10,766 bases of DNA, from positions 1-10,766 of the forward strand of contig JAJYHU010000295.1 in assembly GCA_021784615.1 (NCBI GenBank). Direction: 5' to 3'. Source of the stretch: Acidobacteriota bacterium. Its GTDB lineage: Bacteria > Acidobacteriota > Terriglobia > UBA7540. This document shows, in pieces, positions 6,182 through 10,766 of this stretch. Position 1 is the stretch's first letter. Every line of letters starts with the position of its first letter. Below the pieces are notes generated by a model that had not been told where the DNA came from, did no database searches, and saw only the letters and a program-made list of their open reading frames with translations. The translations under genes were made by a program, and so were the position numbers.

Positions 6182-6201
6182 CAGGGTCTTCAATAACCCT
6201 G
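6182..6201. other. Short inverted repeat in the divergent intergenic region
   Basis: CAGGGT (6182-6187) and ACCCTG (6196-6201) form a 6-bp perfect inverted repeat with an 8-nt spacer, about 60 nt before the phosphoesterase start and upstream of the rib promoter on the other strand. It could be a protein-binding site or chance. No T run follows. I found no convincing promoter for the phosphoesterase gene in 6129-6259. Confidence 0.25.
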
Positions 6202-6259
6202 GCGGCGGAGCGAAGTATGGCTGCCTTCTTCGGCCATTTCGGATTAAACTAGGTGAGCT

Positions 6260-8209
6260 ATGAGCCAACTCTCTTCTGCTGTTGCCCGCGCCGGGTTCGT
6301 TGTTGTATTAGGTTTAGCTATCACGGGATGCCAGTCTGAGAAAGAATCCAATTCCAATCAGCAGGCTATCTCGATGTATCAAGTAGCGCCCGCGAAGGAG
6401 CCGAATCTTTCTCCACAGCAAATGACCAAGCTGCTGCGCCAGAAAATTAAATACGTTTTCGTCATCTATCAGGAGAACCGCTCCTTCGATTCATACTTTG
6501 GGACCTTTCCGGGGGCTGACGGTCCATTCAGTCAAGAGCCCAAAGGCACGCCGGGATTTTATCAGCCTCTGATGAACGTTGATGGGACAACCGGGACGAT
6601 TCACCCATTCCGGATTGGCCCCAAGCAGTTTGCGGCTGATACCAATGACGTTGATCATTCGCACCCCATGATTGTGGCGAAAATGAATATCCAAGACGGC
6701 GTGCCCGGGATGAATCGGTTTGCCTTGGAAGAAGAACAAAAGTCCATGAAGTCCGGCAAGCCGTCGCTGATGGCAAAACAGATGGGCGAGTTGACCATGG
6801 CCTACGAAGACTGCGACACAATTCCTCTCTTGTGGCGCTACGCGGAGCGCTTCGTGCTGTTCGATCACATTTTCCAGGAAATGACGGGGCCTTCAACGCT
6901 CGGGAACATTGCGATTATCGCCGCGCAGACAGGCCAAACGCAGTGGGCCTTGCATCCCAAGGAGGCTTATCAGGGCAACGGAGGTAGTTCCCCCGGCGTG
7001 CCCGTTATGAATGACAAAAACCCTTTTTGGGGTTCGCCCGCCGACCCGACTCCCGCGGCGGAGAAACTGCCGGTTAACCCGGAGGACTTTCACCCTGGAG
7101 GCAACGATCAGACGCAAATCAACCTGACGTTCGCTTCGCTGCCGCTCACGCTGCAAGGGGATCACCTGAAGGCCGCCACCCGGCGCGACAGAGATCCGCG
7201 CCGCGACCTGGCTGACGTCCAGCACGATGTTACCTATATTGCCAGCCGGAACCAGGCTCCCTTGGGCTTTGGCTGGTATCAGGAAGGCTATGGCGCGGGA
7301 CCCGCGGATTCCGATGACGGTCCCGTTGACGCTGACGGCCTCCACGCCTCGTACATCACGCACCATAACGGCCCGCAGTATTTCGGATACATCGCGAACA
7401 ATCCGCAAATGAGCCGGCAACTGCACGGGCTTGGGAAACTTTATGATGCTCTCAAACAAAAAAGCCTTCCGGCCAGCGGCGGGGTTTTCTTTGTGAAAGG
7501 CGGCTTTAGAAACTCGCTTCACCTCAAGCCCGCTGATCCCGATCCCGCGGTACAGAAGAATTTTCTGGGAGACGACGACCATCCAAACTACTCCGACGCC
7601 CAGATCAGCGAGGCCTTGGTGGCGGAAACCATCAACAAGATCGCTTCCAGCCCTTATTGGGGGGAAAGCGCGATCATTATCACCTGGGACGATTCGGAAG
7701 GCGATTACGACCACGTTCCGCCGCCGATCCTTGCCAAGGGCCCGGATGGTTCTCCGATCAGCGACGGCCCGCGCGTTCCGCTGATCCTGATTTCGCCTTA
7801 CGCCCGCACCCACTTTGTCGCCCACGCACAAGGGAACCAAGCCTCTGTGGTGAAACTTGCCGACACGGTCTTTGGATTGCCGCCGCTCGCGCTTTTGCCG
7901 GATGAGGAGCGTGGCCGCCAGTTGGGCGAGAAAGAGTTCGGCCAAAAAAACTTGGGCCCAGAAGACGCCGTCACTCCGGGCGTTACCAATTTGACGGAGG
8001 CCTTCAGCCCGGCGCGTCTTCTTGGGACGGCGCCGCCGCTGCCCGCAAGCTATGCGGAAATCCCGCAGTCGCTGATTCTGCATTTGCCTGAAGAAACGGG
8101 TTATGGCTGCAAGGCCTTGGGAATTGAGACCACCGACCGGCGGCTCAAAATTGTTAATGACGTCCCCCGTGACTTCAATCCGCGGCCTCATACGGACCCC
8201 AGCGAGTGA
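6260..8209 (+). CDS. Lipoprotein phosphoesterase, AcpA/phospholipase C-like family
   Basis: Predicted exported metal-dependent phosphatase or phospholipase C of the phosphoesterase family (alkaline-phosphatase fold); 649 aa. The N-terminus is a lipoprotein signal with lipobox ITGC, so C24 would be lipidated and the protein anchored outside the inner membrane. Family motifs: VIYQENRSFDSYFG with metal ligands E72/N73, GPSTLGN with the probable nucleophile S212 (or T213), HNGPQYFGYI, and IITWDDSEGDYDHVPPP with ligands D477/D478, followed by GPRVPLILISPYAR and a late SVVKLADTVFGLPPL. By analogy to AcpA these form the active site. Substrate is unknown: phosphomonoesters or phospholipids are both possible. 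Start supported by AGGTG (6251-6255) 4 nt before ATG. Divergent from the rib operon and followed, after about 310 nt, by the peptidase gene. Confidence 0.88.
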   Translation: MSQLSSAVARAGFVVVLGLAITGCQSEKESNSNQQAISMYQVAPAKEPNLSPQQMTKLLRQKIKYVFVIYQENRSFDSYFGTFPGADGPFSQEPKGTPGFYQPLMNVDGTTGTIHPFRIGPKQFAADTNDVDHSHPMIVAKMNIQDGVPGMNRFALEEEQKSMKSGKPSLMAKQMGELTMAYEDCDTIPLLWRYAERFVLFDHIFQEMTGPSTLGNIAIIAAQTGQTQWALHPKEAYQGNGGSSPGVPVMNDKNPFWGSPADPTPAAEKLPVNPEDFHPGGNDQTQINLTFASLPLTLQGDHLKAATRRDRDPRRDLADVQHDVTYIASRNQAPLGFGWYQEGYGAGPADSDDGPVDADGLHASYITHHNGPQYFGYIANNPQMSRQLHGLGKLYDALKQKSLPASGGVFFVKGGFRNSLHLKPADPDPAVQKNFLGDDDHPNYSDAQISEALVAETINKIASSPYWGESAIIITWDDSEGDYDHVPPPILAKGPDGSPISDGPRVPLILISPYARTHFVAHAQGNQASVVKLADTVFGLPPLALLPDEERGRQLGEKEFGQKNLGPEDAVTPGVTNLTEAFSPARLLGTAPPLPASYAEIPQSLILHLPEETGYGCKALGIETTDRRLKIVNDVPRDFNPRPHTDPSE

Positions 8210-8521
8210 AGTGAAGATGCGGAGTGCGGGGATGGATGCGGAAATCCTGCGCGTCAAGTCCTGCATCCAATCAAGTTGCGGCCGAGCTGGAGTTGAGTTT
8301 GCCGGAGGGTGTCCGAGCATGTAAACGCGATCAAACGTCTTTGGATAGCCGCGCTCGATCGCGGCCTGATTTTGAAGATTGGGAGCGGAGTTTCCCGCCG
8401 CGTGTTTCCCATCGTTTGCCACAATGGGTTCGTCTGGAATCCGAGGGTGGCTCAAGCCCGCAAGGGCAGTCTCGGATGACGGCGTTCCCGCCAGAGCCCA
8501 ACCGAATTGAGGATGATGATC
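8210..8521. other. Intergenic region, no supported gene
   Basis: 312 nt between the phosphoesterase and the M61 peptidase. No RNA gene or recognisable protein was found. It contains a hairpin (8348-8365) described separately. The stretch stays open in a plus frame (8224-8769) and in a minus frame (part of 6893-9067), but neither translation shows a motif or plausible start context, so it may be a decayed or repetitive sequence. No promoter with acceptable spacing was identified for the downstream gene. Confidence 0.5.
8348..8372 (+). terminator. Weak candidate terminator after the phosphoesterase gene
   Basis: Perfect 6-bp GC stem GCCGCG (8348-8353) / CGCGGC (8360-8365) with a 6-nt loop CTCGAT, followed by CTGATTTT. 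The T run is short and starts 4 nt after the stem, and the hairpin sits about 140 nt after the stop, so termination is possible but not convincing. Confidence 0.3.
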
Positions 8522-10417
8522 ATGAGCCTGTTGCGCTGTCGGATTTGCGCATATTTGTTGTTGCCATTTGCCTTGGCGGTTTTCAGCTTGCAAGCCCAGA
8601 CCAGGCCGGCGATTACTTTGGACGTGGACGCCACCCAGGCCCCGCAGAGCATTATTCACACCCACATGGTGATGCCGGTCGTGCCGGGCCCCATGACGCT
8701 CTATTATCCCAAATGGATTCCAGGCGAGCATGCGCCGGACGGGCCCGTTCTCGACTTGACCGGACTTAAACTGAGCGCGCATGGCAAGCGAATTCCCTGG
8801 CGCCGCGACCTGCTGGATATGTTTACCTTTCACGTGAACATTCCGGCGGGAGTGGATTCTCTGGACGTGTCTTTCGATTACGTTGAGCCTAATGTGATGT
8901 CGGGGTTTACCGCCGGCGCGTCGACCACTGACAAGATGGCCGTGATCAGTTGGAATCAGAACCTGCTCTATCCCGCCGGGCATCTTGCCCAGGACCTGAT
9001 CTACAAGGCGACGTTGAAGCTTCCCGAGGGCTGGAAGTTTGGCACAGCCCTTCCCGTGGCCGGTCACAACGGCGAGGTCATCGAATTCAAGCCGGCCTCC
9101 TTAAACCGGCTTGTCGATTCCCCTGTGATCTGCGGAGAATACTTCCGGGTTGTGGACGTGACCCCGCCGGGCGAGCCGATTCATCACGAAATTGATTTGG
9201 CTGCGGATAGTGAAGCGGCGCTCGACATGAGCCCGGCTCTTCAGCAGGATTACTCGAACCTGGTGGCCGAGACGGGAAAGTTGTTCGGAACGCGGCACTA
9301 TCGCGACTACCATTTCCTGCTCAGTCTGAGCAACCATGTCGCCCATTTCGGGCTTGAGCATCACGAATCGGACGACAGCCGGGTTGGAGAATTTTCCCTG
9401 ATCGATCCTCTGCAGCGCGAGCTGATGGCTTTTCTGTTGCCGCACGAGTTCGTGCACTCCTGGAACGGAAAATTCCGCCGGCCTAAGGATCTGAGCCCGC
9501 CTTATTACGAGGCTCCCCAAAAGACCGATATGCTGTGGGTTTATGAAGGGCTGACCGAATACCTTGGAAACGTTCTGACGGCCCGCAGCGGTTTGTGGAC
9601 CCCGGAGCAATATCGCGAGGATCTGGCTTTGAACGCTGCCGCCCTTGGTCCCGGACGTCCGGGACGCACCTGGCGTCCGCTCGAGGATACTACTGACGCC
9701 GCCCAACTCCTGTATTTTGCTCCTGAGGAATGGACGAACTGGCGGCGCAGCGTGGACTTCTACGACGAGGGCGTCCTGCTGTGGCTGGAAGTTGATACGA
9801 TCATCAGCAAGCAAACCCACGGCCGGAAGTCCCTGGATGATTTTTGCCGCCTGTTTTACGGAGGGCCAAACAAGGGACCGCAGTTGAAAACGTACACGTT
9901 CCAGGACGTTGTCGACGCCTTGAACCGGATCGCGCCTTATCCCTGGGCAAGCTTTTTTCACGAACGGCTTGATTCAACATCGCCCGAGGCGCCTTTGGGC
10001 GGAATCGAAGCCAGTGGCTGGAAACTCGTTTACACGGACGTTGAGTCGTCGATGCTGAAAGCTGAAGAGCGGGTTCATAGCATGGTCAACGCGGCGTATT
10101 CCATTGGCCTTCTTCTGAAGGACGACGGCACGATTATGGATTCCATTGTAACGATGCCGGCCTATAAGGCGGGCGTTGCTCCGGGAATGAAGCTTGTGGC
10201 AGTGAACGGACGCAGCTTTACGCCGGAAGTGCTGCGCGCCGCGCTGAAGGCCAGCGTGAATAGTTCCCAGCCTCTCCGGCTGCTTGTTCTGAACGACGAC
10301 TACTACAAAACTTATGAGGTCGATTATCATGGAGGCGAACGGTATCCGCATTTGGTGCGGGAGTCCGGCCAGCCAGACCTGCTCGATCAAATTCTAAAGC
10401 CCCTTGCGGAACGCTGA
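8522..10417 (+). CDS. Secreted M61-family metallopeptidase with PDZ domain (glycyl aminopeptidase-like)
   Basis: Zinc aminopeptidase-like protein of 631 aa, about the family length. Signal peptide: CRICAYLLLPFALAVFSLQA with likely cleavage after A25, no lipobox. An N-terminal beta-rich M61 domain is followed by the catalytic domain: FGLEHHESDDSRV, the zinc motif HEFVHSWNGKFRRP (H308, E309, H312) and WVYEGLTEYLGN with the third ligand E342. Near the C-terminus (about 522-600) a PDZ domain is seen, SIGLLLKDDG...AYKAGVAPGMKLVAVNG. Expected to act in the periplasm; natural substrate unknown. The frame opens at a TTG (8507), with ATGs at 8513, 8516 and 8522. GAGG (8509-8512) is 9 nt from the ATG at 8522, which I chose; 8513 has no spacing from it. 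Same strand as its neighbours, but the gaps suggest separate transcription. Confidence 0.92.
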   Translation: MSLLRCRICAYLLLPFALAVFSLQAQTRPAITLDVDATQAPQSIIHTHMVMPVVPGPMTLYYPKWIPGEHAPDGPVLDLTGLKLSAHGKRIPWRRDLLDMFTFHVNIPAGVDSLDVSFDYVEPNVMSGFTAGASTTDKMAVISWNQNLLYPAGHLAQDLIYKATLKLPEGWKFGTALPVAGHNGEVIEFKPASLNRLVDSPVICGEYFRVVDVTPPGEPIHHEIDLAADSEAALDMSPALQQDYSNLVAETGKLFGTRHYRDYHFLLSLSNHVAHFGLEHHESDDSRVGEFSLIDPLQRELMAFLLPHEFVHSWNGKFRRPKDLSPPYYEAPQKTDMLWVYEGLTEYLGNVLTARSGLWTPEQYREDLALNAAALGPGRPGRTWRPLEDTTDAAQLLYFAPEEWTNWRRSVDFYDEGVLLWLEVDTIISKQTHGRKSLDDFCRLFYGGPNKGPQLKTYTFQDVVDALNRIAPYPWASFFHERLDSTSPEAPLGGIEASGWKLVYTDVESSMLKAEERVHSMVNAAYSIGLLLKDDGTIMDSIVTMPAYKAGVAPGMKLVAVNGRSFTPEVLRAALKASVNSSQPLRLLVLNDDYYKTYEVDYHGGERYPHLVRESGQPDLLDQILKPLAER

Positions 10418-10486
10418 GCCGGCGCCGGCGCGCAGCCGATAGCTGCAAGCCTGGCGCGGCTTGTTTTCCAGCCGCGGACGATTGGA

Positions 10487-10766
10487 ATGAGTGCTGTGAT
10501 GCCTCTCTTCATCTTGCTGAAACACGGATTGCAAAGGGCAAGGCAATCGCTTGGACGCCTTGTTCTGATATGCCCGTTGATCGGTCTCTGCGGGGGTGCG
10601 TTTGTCTTGCCGCTGGGCGCGCAAGGCCCGGCGCTGCAGCGGCCGCCGGGCGCGAAAATTATCAACCTGACTCGCCACGCCGGATATTTCAATGAGCCCT
10701 CCATCGCGGTGAATCCCCGCAACCATCGGGAGTTGGTGACAGCGTTCCAGGCCGGCGCTCAAGATC
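10487..10766 (+). CDS. Partial exported protein, BNR/sialidase-like N-terminus (3' end outside window)
   Basis: Open frame of 93 codons with no stop, running off the window end. Translation begins MSAVMPLFILLKHG, then a hydrophobic segment LVLICPLIGLCGGAFVLPLGAQG (about residues 25-47) that looks like a signal peptide. The mature start has GYFNEPSIAVNPRNHRELVTAFQ. The phrase NEPSIAVNPRN resembles the opening repeat of exported BNR/Asp-box (sialidase-like beta-propeller) proteins, where 'EPSIAVNP.NP..lv.af' is common; this is recognition from memory and only the first blade is visible. ATG 10487 or 10499 could be the start; neither has a strong ribosome binding site (GGA at 10484 is adjacent to the first). 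It follows the M61 gene by 69 nt on the same strand, so co-transcription is possible. Confidence 0.6.
   Translation, partial: MSAVMPLFILLKHGLQRARQSLGRLVLICPLIGLCGGAFVLPLGAQGPALQRPPGAKIINLTRHAGYFNEPSIAVNPRNHRELVTAFQAGAQD

Noticed and set aside
5432..6196. A 254-codon plus-strand frame across ribE and the riboswitch
   Set aside because: It overlaps the conserved FMN aptamer and the ribE coding region in antisense and has no protein signature.
8507..8521. TTG start for the M61 gene
   Set aside because: The ATG at 8522 has GAGG at suitable spacing, while the TTG overlaps the putative ribosome binding site itself.
6893..9067. A 724-codon minus-strand open frame spanning the phosphoesterase, the gap and the start of the M61 gene
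   Set aside because: It lies antisense to two genes with clear catalytic motifs, its translation shows no domain or signal, and long antisense frames are expected in GC-rich genes.

Overview
The window looks like chromosomal DNA from a moderately GC-rich bacterium, most likely an Acidobacteriota (Terriglobia-like) species. That placement is inferred from gene content: a small secreted protein of a type I associate with that phylum, a secreted AcpA/phospholipase C-like phosphoesterase, an M61 peptidase with a PDZ domain, and an NEPSIAVNP-type exported protein. No 16S or other phylogenetic marker is present. I see no CRISPR array, phage genes, transposase, tRNA or rRNA.

Layout. (1) 1-93: a short upstream stretch with an imperfect palindromic repeat. 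(2) 94-1500 (+): soluble pyridine nucleotide transhydrogenase SthA. (3) 1665-2036 (-): a small signal-peptide protein of unknown function, convergent with sthA. (4) 2286-6128 (-): a complete riboflavin biosynthesis operon. Read in the direction of transcription it has a sigma70-like promoter (about 6128-6099), an FMN riboswitch (6074-5881), a leader of about 180 nt, then ribE, ribH, ribBA and ribD packed with overlaps or gaps of under 10 nt. (5) 6260-8209 (+): a lipoprotein phosphoesterase, divergent from the rib operon. (6) 8522-10417 (+): a secreted M61-family metallopeptidase with a PDZ domain. (7) 10487-10766 (+): the start of an exported protein cut off by the window end.

How the genes work together. 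RibBA makes both precursors: GTP cyclohydrolase II starts the pyrimidine branch and DHBP synthase supplies the four-carbon unit. RibD performs the deamination and reduction, RibH condenses the branches to lumazine, and RibE dismutates lumazine to riboflavin. The dephosphorylation step and RibF (riboflavin kinase/FAD synthetase) are not in the window. The FMN aptamer at the head of the transcript gives end-product feedback. SthA is a flavoprotein (FAD), but nothing in the sequence links it to the rib operon beyond proximity.

The most unusual observation is in the riboswitch. The canonical L2 loop, TGAAATT, is split by a 21-nt self-complementary hairpin, while the sister loop L5 keeps an uninterrupted TGAAATT. 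The P4 arm is also greatly extended. I found no clearly new multi-gene system; the rest is ordinary housekeeping and secreted-protein content.
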